Of a stretch of DNA of 64,000 bases, positions 22,287-34,221 are shown piece by piece; position 1 is the stretch's first letter, and each line of letters starts with the position of its first letter. Source of the stretch: Neospora caninum Liverpool (Eukaryota > Apicomplexa > Conoidasida > Eucoccidiorida > Sarcocystidae); NCBI RefSeq assembly GCF_000208865.1, contig NC_018394.1, positions 2,007,964-2,071,963 on the forward strand. Direction: 5' to 3'. The translations under genes and the position numbers were made by a program. The notes under the pieces are model-generated. The model made no database searches, was not told the DNA's origin, and was given only the letters and a program-made list of their open reading frames with translations.

Positions 22287-25200
22287 TGTACATGAGAGAA
22301 ACCGACGTCCATTGGACATCAAGCTAGCTTGCATTTGCCAGATTTGATTCCCATTTGAGACTGAGAAGCGAGTGCTGGTGATGTTATTTCAGATATCATC
22401 ATCCAAGTGCAACGGACCAAAACTCGTGCAAAATACGTAGTGACGGCTTGCGTCCATTGCGGAGGCAGCAGGCGCTCCCTGATTGGGTGTTGTTTCGGCA
22501 TATTTGATTCATGTTTCTGTGTGGGGAGCAGTGTGATGTAGTTTGAAATACAACAGCTGTGCTGTGTTGCTGGTGATGTCATACTCCGGTGCCCCTGGCG
22601 GCTGATTGTACAGTATGGAGACCTCATCCATGGAACACAACGTGCATGGTACAGAGGGACTGTCATGTATTGGCTTTCATGGTAGAGTTCGGGAACAAGG
22701 CCCGGCCGCTGCGGCGTCGTACCGTTTCTTGAAAAGCAAAAGGAGTAATATGGCTCGCCGCATGCGGGGCAATGTTACACACAGCAAGGATATATGTGGG
22801 CGATGCGTGTGTTTTTCGACTGCGAAGGGAGCCTCTTCTGTCTGTACGTCGTTCCTATGGGAGAGAAGCACTGTGATGAGCCTGCTGGCATTTCTTGACT
22901 GCATGCCTACTTCAGCAAACAACGCGGGGCGTGAGTACACTGCTTTTACTGTTGTTAATTTTGCCTTCAACATAGTTTCAGCTGGGCCATGCGTTCAAAG
23001 CACTTTTTGAGTTCGGGGCAGAATGGAGTGAGTGATGCGTCAGGTGTGCGTGTTTTGTTCGTGCGAGCCTAGTCTCCTGTGAATAGTTCACAGGGGCCGA
23101 CGGGCAATCCGGTGTTAGTTTTACGCTTTCCGAAAGACGGGGAGAGAATAGGCAGGAAGCAGCTCGTCGTTTCATAGTGGCGTCGTCACTCCGAGAGTCT
23201 GTTTCTTGTCAGTGGACGAGGTGTTTGCCACTCACAGTGCTTTGAAGGAGGCTTTCTGGGGAAAAAATCGTGTTAAGCCACCTGGCGATTGCGAAGGGGC
23301 GACTCGCCAGGCCGTTGCTTCTGGGTTGTCGAGTTCGCTGTGTGGTGCTGTAGGTTTGGGGCCTCTTTCGGCCCTTCCCGTTATGATTGGATACTGTTAC
23401 TTTGTATTTGGATGATCTCTCTTGCGTTTGTCTTGATCCTAGAAGAGAGTTTCTGCCGTGAGACAGGGGCGTGTGCTGTGTCTGTGAAAAAGCTACGCCA
23501 ACTTGCCTTGAGTCGGCTGTGCGGTCTATAGGTGGACCGCGACTGCGCTTGGCTCACCGAGTGCTATTCGGCTGTTGTTCTGCGATCCGATGGAATAGTA
23601 ATCTCGATTCTTCACGCGTCCTTGAAATGTAACAGACAGGTTCACACAGTTACGATGTGCTTCTACTTTCCGTCAGCGCACTTTCGATGATATACCGTTC
23701 ATGTTTATGTCTGTGTGCCCCGCTGTGTCGACTCGTGGTTGTAGTCACGACGAAATAGAAGAGTTGCACGACGACTGCGTATCTGTGAATCCCGCCAGTG
23801 GGGTCGATTTGCACACCCGAAGTCTTGCGATTCCTCTTTTTAGCCAGGATTTGCCTCAGTGTCTGGGTCTATGCTCGGCCATACAGTACAGTGAGATCCA
23901 TTTGTTATGTAGTAGACACCTGGCGACTGGTTCGAGCTCAGGGGCGGCGCGGATGTAGGCTGAGAGTCTTGCTGGATGGGTCTTCTTTACTTCGCTTTTG
24001 TGTGAATCGATGCGGCACTGTGTATGGATGTGGACCGGTTCATCGTCCGTCTTGGTCTTACGAAATGCTAATGGAAGGTTTTTCTTTTATAATCGTGCAG
24101 GGGCGAAGCGTGTTGCGGTGTGGTGTGCTATCTCGTGCCTGCGCCATCGCTTTCTTCACTCCCCCGCCAACCACCAAGCGGACCCACTTGACGAAGCGTG
24201 ATTGTTCCTGAGTGCGTACTGAGCTCGTCTCAGTTGTGGACAGGGGGCTGTGCAGTGCCTTGAAAGGGTTAGCATTTTTCTGGTCGCGAGATGCATGCCC
24301 AAAAAGAAGAACCGTTCCTACTTTTCTCCAACAACACGTTTAGCGTTAACAAGAAGTTATATTCGGGAAAGCGTGGTCGCGCGATTCCGTCTTTCAGCGG
24401 CTGCAATCGAAACATATGTAGATGTAGCACAGGATGATGGCAAGACTATTCATCGTAACCGTGTTCCAGTCCTATCTTCCTCACAGCGTGCGCCAGAGCT
24501 ATTGTACCCCACCCCAAATAGCGAAAGGAGTTGGGTAACTTTTGTCAGAAGCACCCAGATACGAGTACCGCATAGTGTGCTCGTTTTCGGAGACATGACT
24601 GAGTTCGACAAACCTTTCCGGAGGCAGGCGACGTCTCGAGTGTAGTCGAGGAAAGAGAAACGCTTGGGGTTCATGACAGGTCTAATCAGACGCTTCTGAT
24701 TTTGTCTCGCATGATGGGAAGATATCAAGGCAAAACAAACTAAGTGCCGATGCAGAGGAAGACGCATCACGTAACGTGTTAACGCGTGCGTTACGGCCTC
24801 CGACGAAGCCAGTTGTAGCATTTGGTTGCGGCAGGCGGACAGATTGTTTTCTGAAGGATGTCCCTGTCGGAAATTGAGACTCAACGCTTTTGACTGAAGT
24901 CAAGAAGCTCTCCAGTTGCTTTGTAGACGGCAGCAAAGCGGCATAGCAATATTTCAAGGGTAGATGATTTCTGTTGAGATGCCTGCATCCAAATCCACAT
25001 TCGGGGTTTGGTGGAAATTTTGAACATAACAACAGCACCTACGTGAGTCGGAGGGGGACAGCTCCATGGGAGGACAGATTTAAAGCATGATGTGTTTTTA
25101 TCTTTCACCTGCGGAGATTACCTGGACGTCAGACACATGTCCGTAAGTGCTGATCTGTTGGCTCCGGTATGCTTTTTCGTTAGGAGCTCGTCATGGACTT

Positions 25201-26992
25201 CTTTATCTTGGCAGACCAGCGGCTGTGAGCCTGCCGAAGTCGCCAACAATCACTACCTCCCTATCCTCGCTAGCAAGTCTCAAATCATCGAACCCATCGG
25301 CTCGTCTCTTTGAAGCGACCGTGCAGTTCGGAGTCCCCCCCGCCTTTGATCTGGGAGAGTTCGAAATTCCATAGAAAACAGAAACCACTGAGAGCCGAAT
25401 ATCCACAATCATGCTGCTAGCAGCAGTGTGAAACTTCCCCCACTTTGAAGGGTGAAGCCGACTGGTGGGGCCTATCCCTTCGACGAGTCGTGAGAGATGA
25501 TGCCTCGCGATACAGAGCCGGCGGTATGACACTTCCAAGTTTCACCCACACCGCCGTTTATGTGTCCGAACATCTACTACCGATGCGTGACATTGACAGC
25601 GGATCCACTGGAATAGCAGTGCTCATGTGTTTAGGAATCTCAGGACAAGTGCGCAGGTACACCAGTGTCGATATCAGGCTGCTCCATGCTCTTCTGCGAA
25701 CAATGTATCGTTCTGTTTGTGCGCTACCGTTAACTGAGATGCCACAAAATTTGGAAAAGAACCCCATGACCTCCCGTTCGTGTTGGAACCGTGCCAATCC
25801 CAGCAGAAAACGAACGGCACTGTGTCGGTATTAAACATGGCTGCAAAACCAAACGATTTGAGAAAGATGCTCCGTACATATATAGCACAGCACTCTAGTG
25901 ATACCCATTTGATTCTTTGGGTCACCTCCGACGTACGGACAAAGATTGTATGGGGCTTGGAGACTCCGTCGTCACGTGTTGCCCTATACTGAAATCTCTC
26001 TGCTGTATGCCGAGGAAACCCGATCTGATGCGCTTTGAAATTTATCACCAGTTGTATGGTGTCGTTTGAAAGTTGCAAAGAAGGGCACCAGCATGCGGCA
26101 AAAAGCAGTGGCCGTCGGCGCTGCACCCGTTTTTTCTTGACATCGTGACTCTGTTTAGTACGCAGTGGCCGTGCGCGCGAGGCGAAAACACAACTGGATG
26201 GACAAAGGCAAGTAAAACCTTTGCGACTTCCATTATGGAAAACAACGTATTGCAATGGGCCCGTTCAACAGCGCCTTCGGGACACCCGCAATTCTTTTTA
26301 TTTCACTCTGTTGCAAGCGCAGATTTTGTGCTGGCCCTGACCCACCGCGTCGTGGCGGATGCCGGACAGATCTCCATGAATGTCTGCAGTGTCTAGCGCA
26401 CTCGGCGGTTGACACGCGTGCAAGTTTCCTTTGGCAAGGTTTTCCTAGCTGTCTAAGACTTTCTGGCAATTGCTGTCTTCTTTTTTATTGTTGAGGTGCG
26501 ATAGGTAAGCTTTATTGGCGCGACTGCAGTGGTTGTCATGCTTTGATTTACAAGCTTCTTACGTACGATTTTTAAGTTCCAGTGTCTTGTCTCCGAAACC
26601 CCTCGTCCTCGAAAAGTTTGACGCGCGCCCTTGTGCGAGTCTCGACCGATTCGGTTCTTTCCCTACTCTATTTTCAATTTTTACGCATCGTGAATCTTCA
26701 TTTCGTTGTTGCTCGCGTCTTCGCTCTTCGTATCTTCTCTGGCATGGACGCTCCAACCTGCACGTGACAGCGTTAATCAATCGTAGCTAGTCGTGGTGCC
26801 CTAGAGCGGGGACGCCTCCAGTTGCCGCAATGTACTTTTGCTGCGTGTCCTAAGAATTCTCGTTTTCACGGACTTTTCTGTATTGAACCAACAGTAGCGT
26901 TCGTCGGTGTATGCCTAAGTTGTGAGCTTCGATGCGTCATCTGTTTCTTACCCTTGCTTACACGCGACCGCAGGGGGGCTAAGGTGTTACCA

Positions 26993-27214
26993 AGACACAT
27001 GCCCCCAGTCCTCAAAACATTGCATCAAGCGTGTGGTGTGTCTGAAGGCGACACCACTGTTCTTGGTCAGAGACTGCCACTGTAAGAGGGCTTAGTTTTT
27101 ATCAGACACATGCCCTCAGGCTTGTGGAAATTGCTCGAAGTGTGAGGTGTCGAAAGTCGACACCGCTGTTCTCGTGCAGCGGCTCGGCGCAACTTTAGCT
27201 TTTCCGAACTTAGC
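26993..27214 (+). repeat. Diverged 111-bp tandem repeat with a hairpin in each copy
   Basis: Two copies begin with AGACACATGCCC at 26993 and 27104, a period of 111 bases, and share the order of AAxxTTGC, GTGTG, a GTGTC..GACAC inverted repeat, CTGTTCT and a final CxGxGACTGC/CGGCTCG segment. The second inverted repeat is GGTGTCGA-AAG-TCGACACC (8-bp perfect stem, 3-base loop). The first can form GTGGTGT..ACACCAC (7 bp). The loops differ while the pairing ability is kept. The block ends a few bases before the coiled-coil gene's ATG at 27221, so it is either promoter or 5' leader. Confidence 0.65.
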
Positions 27215-27220
27215 ATCAGA

Positions 27221-30200
27221 ATGACTGTGGGCTCAGCAACAGGCATTCCCTTTGGGGAGAGTTATACACAGGTTTTTTCAGATGAAGAGGTGTCCGTGGA
27301 CTCCCGGACAGAAAGAGACGAAGAATTCGTCGATGCGAAGGACTGGCAGAGTCGACTGGCTTCCATGGGTGTAAGTTCCATTAAGGGAATACATTCGAGT
27401 AAATCTGACACAGCCGCGTTCAATTTCACGGGGTCTGACACTAGATGGGGGGGGGGGGGGGGACCAAAGCATGCGTATGCTGCAGCAGGACTGTGGCAGT
27501 CTTCACGACCTCCCAGCCCACTCGGGAATGACAGCGTCTGGAATAGTCAGTGGTGGGTTCGAATGACTGGCAAGAAAAGCCTAGCTCCAACCCGATACAT
27601 CATAAAAAGATAAAATGTGGCGCCGGCGGTGTGCCGCCTTCATGGTTTGAGAGACGTGTGCTCAGTCTTGTTTCCCCTCACCTCATGGGCATCTGCCCAG
27701 TCTTTAGAAGAACCGTTCAGTATTGTATAGGGGGCTCAACTGCGAACCCACCCAACCTTGGAAGATCATGTTACCCCTAGCTACACACATCCCACAGTCC
27801 TTTAATTCTCAACGGGAGGATGGTCTTCTTTGTGTATGCAGACGGATTGCTCCAGCGGGCCCATAGAAAATAGCTACGGTGATATAAAGACGGACGACGA
27901 TGGCATTCGGTTACTGCAGTACCGCCTCTTCAAGGAGGAGGAGAAGGTCTGGATGCTGAGAAAACAACTGGACCAAGAAGAAAGTAAGGCTTCGAACCGA
28001 GCCGTGTGCTGGACCGTTGTTCCTACACAGGAGTATATGAGGCAATCAGTCGGCCTGCTGGAGACGAAAGAAAAGGAAAAGAGCCTTCACGAGAGGGGTG
28101 TCTACTCCAAACATTGTTTGTGAGAGTCCGGTCTTGCATTCCTCCTATAAAAAATCCGTTGCCACTGCACGTGGCTTTCATACTACACGCATCCCGTCCT
28201 ATGTCTCCGTTCGAGTGGTAGAGGAAGTTGATTTCAGATTCAGATCCGTAGAGGTTGGTTGATGCGTCTGGCTGCACAGTGACCCGCGCTCGGCTACGGC
28301 AACAAACGATCGCTTTGGAAGATGAGGTGAGGCTTTTGGCGACAAAACCGTCGGCAAAGGAAGGTTATTTTGCCTGCGGTTCACTAGACAAACTGGGATG
28401 ACAGATTACCTGTATGTGTCTCGTCGCGCAATCTCCTGATTTAGGGGGGTTTCCTCGCGTTGCACTGTTCATACGTGACTCCTGGCTAGACACTGATGAT
28501 CACTGTTAGGCCAGTAATCTTAATTCCTTTTTCTACGTATTCGTTTCTCGAGCCGCAGGTTCCACGCGGCCACTGGTGCCGCCCGGTTCTTCAGCCTGGG
28601 TGACTAGTCCTCCTCTAGGGTGGGAGAGTCTTTTTCCAAAAAAAAGTTCAGTGAACCCCGTTTGCGGACACGCGCCGGTGGACTAGCAACGAATACCCTG
28701 GCCATACAACTTTGCTTTCTTTTCGTACGTGCACAAAAAAGCGCAGTATTAAACGAGCGGTGACAGGCGACGGTGCTTTGCCTGTTACCGGACGGGATGC
28801 TGGCTTGGGGCGCCAGCTGCGCCAGGATTTATCGGCATCGCAACCAGGCACCGCTGGTGCACGGCTTTGCACAAACGCAAGACTTCTTCTGGGGGTCCTT
28901 TGTTTTCCGTCAGAACGAGCGCTTACAAACCGAGTACGCGACGGTGACTGATCTGTACGCGGCCAAAGAGGTAGGTAACCGGAGGAATTAAATTGCGGGA
29001 GGAATCCGTGAGGGAAGCGGGTGCCAGACTATGCAAGACGTGATCTGTGTTAAGAACGTCTGGAGACAGTTTGTTCTCTGCCTGCCGTTCCAGGCCGTGG
29101 AATATATTCAACAGAGGACGTACACTGCTGCTTCTGCTTCTGACCAGTGAGGTCGAGAGGCGTCACTGGTCGAGGGAAGACACAGTTAATCTAGTGCCGC
29201 AGATATATACCCCCGCTTCATGGAGACTCTGACGGCTTTTGTTTGTGCTTCCGTCAGGGCCTCTATCAGACGGCGGAGGTCAAGGTTCGGCAGCTTACGA
29301 AAGAGAACGAACATCTTCTAGCGGGATTGCACCGGAAAATCAGCGAGGTACGGCCTTGAATTCGCCACGATAGGGATATGGACAAGGCCGGCAAACACGT
29401 ATCCTTTCTCCGTCCTGTCATTACAAACCGTGAAGCCGTCTCATTGGCGGAAGCGTGGCACCATGCCCGTAGATATATGTCTTTCTGAATAGGGCCGATC
29501 CTCAGTGTGGAACTGCGACGCGTGTTTTCAGTTGCGGACGCTGGAGTCTCAGATGCAAGAAACGATAACTCGACTCGATGCAAAAATGAGGTAGGTATTC
29601 ATTCTGAAAGCAGCGTACGGCTGTCTCGACTCTACTTGCGGAGCACCGGCAGGCCCCAACTGGGTATCAACAACTTGTGCAATACGCTCTCTGATTTCCT
29701 TGTCCAGCGACTCCAGAATGCTCGCGCAGGTCAAGGGCATTTTTGCTCGACGTGCACCCCGTTTTCGGGTCAGGAACTCTCAGAAGGATTCGTCCCAGTC
29801 TAGCTGACGGCTGCGTGAGCGAGCGGCGCCAGTGGTCGTGGAGGCGACACCAACCAAGTCGCAGCAGTTGCCATAACATGCGTGGCCTTAACGTTGGTGG
29901 CAGTTTGAACACTGGGCGACGTTGCTCTCGTTTGCTGTGAAACGTCTGGATTCGTTCCATGTTGTGCGGACTTGGGGTGTCCCTGTCGTGCAGCGGGATT
30001 ATGGCAGAGGGTATCGCCGTCGTCTGCATCCTTGCAAGGAAGTGGAAAACCGAGGAGCTTCGAGCCGAGCTTGAAAACAAGTCCCTAGGCCACCTTCAAC
30101 TAGCTCGCCTCTCCCTGATGCAGTGCGGTGGAGACGAAGCAGCTGATGGCGATACCGTGGATCGAACTGCGAATTCAGGGGAAGAGTTAGACGCCCCAAA

Positions 30201-33200
30201 AGGTGATGGCGAGCGAGATGAAGTCCCTTCTCAGGGACAAGCGGAGTCGCCCTCCACGTCGGAGCAGGGGGGATCGTCCGTCTGTGTGCCTGACTCTGGC
30301 GGAGGAACTGTCAGTGAGAAAGAAAACGAAACCACGTTCCAGTCTCCTACGGATGCAAACCGAAAGGTATCCGAGGAAAGTGTGCCTGCCTCGAGTGTTG
30401 TGACAGCGGAGGGGAAACATCCGAATGCGGCTGCCCAGGACGCTGGCGCGAAATTCAAACGGTTGCCAGACTGTGGAGCCTCCCCCTTGCCGGTGTCTGT
30501 AGACGGATATCGCAGGCAGCAAACAGACCTGAGGAAGACTTTACACAGTGGCAGCTTGACAGCAAGGCATTTGTCAGTTGGGCGGAGGCGTCCGGCCGGC
30601 ATCGAAACTGACAATCGTGCGACAGGCGGGATCTCCGTTTCCCAAGGATTCCGTCGCTCCATCAAGTCAGCTGGAATGAACGAAGCGTCTGCGGCAGCCG
30701 GCAGTCGTCCAGCCTGGGGAAGAGCGCCCGTGCGCCGTGTCATGTCAGAACACTTTGCCCCGTTGAGTGAGCGACGGAGTGTCAGGGTCTCGGGTCCGAC
30801 AGCCACATCGAGGCAGTTTGGCGATAAGAAACAAGTCAGCAGCAAAGCCTCTCCGAGCTCGAGCGGGACGAACGTTTCTGCTCACACGACGGACAGTTTC
30901 CGAGAGAGTGTTGACGGGACACCGCAGAACCGGAACCTGCCAGGTGCATCAGGTGGTTCTGTGTGCCCACGTGGTACTGAAAGAGCTCCGGTTCCAGGAG
31001 ACAAAATTGCCTCGAATAGAGAGAAAAGTCTCAAGTTGGCCGCGGCCTCTAGCTCTAAGGGACACTCCGCGCCTGGGTCCGTAACTGGCTCTAGAACTGC
31101 CAGAACTGTGACGGCACATCAATCCTCGACTGGGCCTGGGCGCGTATCAGTAGGAACAGGACTACGGGCTCCAATTTCACATCGAGAGCGTAACTCTTCC
31201 GACGGAGGCGGGAGTGTTGCGGCACGGCCAAGCTCTCAGGCGTCGTCAGGATCTGTGGTTCCGTCTGCCAGCAAGATGGTTCCAGCCGACAAGAGGACGC
31301 CGTCGGAGACGATCCGCAAAGAGGCAGCAACTTCCAGCGACACAACAGATCTACCCCCTGCCTCGACAGGCGCATGCCGCTCGGACAAAGCAGAGACTCG
31401 GATCTCAACGGACGTCGCCACAAGCAGTGCTGCTGCCCCACGAGATTGCGGATTCGCTGACGCGGTGTCGCAGGCACTCCCGGATCAACGTGTGGCCGCG
31501 TATTCAGGAACTTCTGTCGATAGTTGTTCGAACGAGGCACCCGTTTCACTGGCGAAGGCTCGTCCGGTGCCTACGCCCTGCAGTAGCTCAGCTTCACTCG
31601 TCAACGCCGCAGCTCTTCCCACTCTGCACTCAGCTGTCCAAGGGGCAGTCAGCGACAGGCTCTTGTCTGAAAACCGAAGTGACGACACGACCAGTAGACC
31701 CATCGATATTGTCAGCTGCGTTTCTGTGGGAAGCGCGGATTCCCGGGGTGTCCCCGCCACCAAGGGCGGTGCTCAGTCGGAAGGTGTGGTTCGGAAGACA
31801 GCGCCCAAGCTGCCTCCTGTGCAGCCGTCACGTCCCTCTTTCCATCATGCGTCTAGGATCAGTTTTGACTCCCGTCCCCGCAAAACCGGCGATCCGGCTG
31901 ACACCCGCCGGAGGCCTTTACCTGCACCAGGAAGCGAAACTTCGGCTGCTGCCGCATGTACTGCACAGGGGCAAACCGAAATGGGTTGCAACACTTCCGC
32001 CAGTGCATCCGACGGTAAAGCGTGCAGCCCTGCAAGCGAGTCGCTGTTGCGCACTGTTGCGTGCTCCCCACCTTCCCGTGAGAGTGCCAAGGAAGACGGC
32101 ATCCGACGCCCGACAGAAACGCAACGAGAAGCGACCAGTCAGGTGCCACAGTTCATCAGTCCTTCTCAGCCGTCCTCGGCGGCACTGGTGGAAGAATGCC
32201 AGGCGCGTCGCGCGGATATTCGGCCTCTGTCATCGCCTTCTACTCTGCAAGTTCCTGCTGGAGTTGCGACCACGGGGCCGACCCTCAACCTGGAAGGGAC
32301 ACCACACACTGTCCCAGGTAACCCCCCCAGCTGCGCGCAAGAGGAAGCGGTGGATACCGGAGTTCACCTCAGCGAAGAAGAGAGTGAGGCACCGAAGAAG
32401 AGGTCAAAGTCTGTGGTACGGAAGAGGCTGCCAAGTCGGACAGCACGGGGGACGACGCATGCAGTGAACCCTAAGAAGAAAACACCCCTCAAGGATATGA
32501 GGAATAACATGGAGGACGGGAGTGAGGTAGAGGGTATGCAGGGAGACACGGTAGCGACCGAGCAACTGTCTGCTGCCCCGGTCTCCGCTGCTGTTTTGGT
32601 CCCCGCGGAGCGTCGCCTTGTTGAGGGTGGAGAAGCACGGGCGGTAACAGAATCGCGACCAGCTGACGCAGCCCAGTTACCCACACCTGGAGGCGGCGCT
32701 GCCCCAGAGGAAAACATGGGACTAGACGCGTACCGAGGCCCAGCACAAGGCATTTCATCACGTGCTCCTGTTGAAGCGGGATTGAGAGTCGGACCCAAAG
32801 ACGACCGTGGAGTGAAGGCGGAGAACCCTTTTCTTCACGGCACTAATGCAGCGGCTGCCGCTTGCATGTATGCTGCGCCGGTTCCCATGAACGCTTCAGC
32901 TGTGCCGGAGAGGGAACGCTCCACAGGATCGGCGAAAAACGCCCCAGACATTTCCAGAATGACACCACCGAACGACGCGTCAGGGGCCCTGACATATCCA
33001 GTGTCTTCTCTCGGCGTCTCAGCGCCTGTGCCGGCCGGCCTGGGCGCGGCTAGAGGTCTCCCAGCGCTCAACATTGGTACTTGCGAAAGACCAATGAATG
33101 TGGTTGCAAATGGAAACAGCGTGCACGCCGCTGCTGCACTCCCCGCAGCAGGCGGGGCACTCCTCAGAGGGAGCACAGGCCTGATGCATGTTCGCAGGGT

Positions 33201-34221
33201 GGAGATGGAGGGTCCGGTCATCAGTGGTGGCGAGCGAGCGTCGTTGCCAGTTTTTCCGCCGACTTCACAAGCGCGACCAGCCGGAAACAACGGCCAGTTG
33301 AGTTGGTCTGTTGGAACCAATGTGAGCTGTCCGCCGGCACACAAACCCCTGTACACGCGGTTCACCATATCTGGGCCTGATGCAGTCGAACAGGCCTATG
33401 CAAAGCCTTCCGTGGTCACGCGACCGCGTTCAGGGAGCGTGGATGAGGGCAAGGTTGCACATCCTTCGGCCGCTCGTTTGGATGTCTTGCCTGCCGGTTG
33501 GATGCGTTCTGTTCCAGCCAACGCGGACGCATCTGCTAATCAGGCGCAACCCCGAAACCGAGATGGAGGGAGCGATTCGAGAGTTCATGCGCCGCTCCCC
33601 CAGGTGCATGCCGTGGGTGAACGCCCTCGTGTTCCGACTCACACATTCACGTTTACGCCGACTGTAGACAGGGGAGCACAACCAGGAGGTGGGATACGGA
33701 TAACGGAACGGCAGGATGGGCAGGGGAGACAGGTGACGGGAGCAGCAGGCGGCACCACGTACAAGCAGGGCTCTGCGCCTTCTGGATTCATTCAGTATGG
33801 CAGCCAGCAGCACGCGCTGCTACACGCTTTTCATGGACAGACACCCCAAGCTCCGTGCGTCCAGAAGCAGTCGTCTGTGCAGATGCCGAACCAGAGAGCG
33901 CCCCCGGTCCATACTTACCGTGCAGCGCCGCTTGACCGGGCCCCAACAAACTTTGTCACACCTCAGGGGTACGCGATTCCGCAGCAGCAACCCCAGCCGT
34001 TCATGCCTTTCCCTCAGCAAGCCAGAAGTCAAGACCCCGCTGCTCACTGGGCGCTGTTCCAGATGCAGCAGCTTCAACGCAAGTCCTGGCGCCCAATGCA
34101 GTGTCCCCCAGTACACTACGACAACCGTTTTCCCCTCCTCACGCAAGTTCACGGGCACTGTATGCAACCCGCTGCTCCGTCAAGCCATGGCATTTCCGGT
34201 CCTCCAGCAGGGCTGAACTGA
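27221..34221 (+). CDS. Unrecognised large protein: coiled-coil N-terminus, long low-complexity C-terminus
   Basis: I do not recognise this gene. Seven exons remain in frame: 27221-27370, 27842-27983, 28280-28326, 28914-28970, 29258-29347, 29532-29590 and 29994-34221, giving about 1590 residues. Residues 1-50 are acidic. Exons 2-6 encode heptad-like helices (for example LLQYRLFKEEEKVWMLRKQL, RLRQQTIALEDE, EVKVRQLTKENEHLLAGL and LRTLESQMQETITRL), typical of a dimerising coiled coil; TEELRAELENKSLGHLQLAR at the start of exon 7 extends it. The remaining ~1380 residues form one uninterrupted 4.2-kb exon rich in Ser, Thr, Pro, Ala and Gly. It has a basic patch (KKRSKSVVRKRLPSRTARG, a possible nuclear or microtubule-binding signal) and a Gln/Pro-rich end (GYAIPQQQPQPFMPFPQQ). 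No enzyme motif, signal peptide or convincing membrane span is seen. The last junction is the least certain. A scaffold or cytoskeletal role is only a guess. Confidence 0.8.
27447..27462 (+). repeat. Poly-G run in intron 1 of the coiled-coil gene
   Basis: Sixteen consecutive G residues 76 bases after the first donor site. G runs near a 5' splice site can act as splicing enhancers, but here it may be simple slippage; the exact length is also a likely sequencing uncertainty. Confidence 0.9.

Larger units (their letters stand above)
22035..27220. other. 5.2-kb gene-poor spacer after the Pumilio gene
   Basis: No protein-coding gene recognised on either strand. Open frames are under 195 codons, without splice support or similarity. 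The proximal part is the PUF 3' UTR; it contains an 11-base G run at 22276-22286. The distal part, from roughly 26.5 kb, is the upstream region of the coiled-coil gene and includes the tandem hairpin repeat described separately. A TGCATGC element lies at 22900-22906. A noncoding transcript cannot be excluded from sequence. Confidence 0.45.

Noticed and set aside
29708..29729. A 22-base exon in the coiled-coil gene between 29590 and 29994
   Set aside because: It is flanked by AG and GT, but including it breaks the frame into the long exon, whereas joining 29590 to 29994 keeps frame.
31214..32467. 417-codon plus-strand open frame within the long exon of the coiled-coil gene
   Set aside because: It is an alternate frame of a GC-rich low-complexity coding exon, Arg/Leu/Ser-rich and without similarity; the 1420-codon frame contains it.
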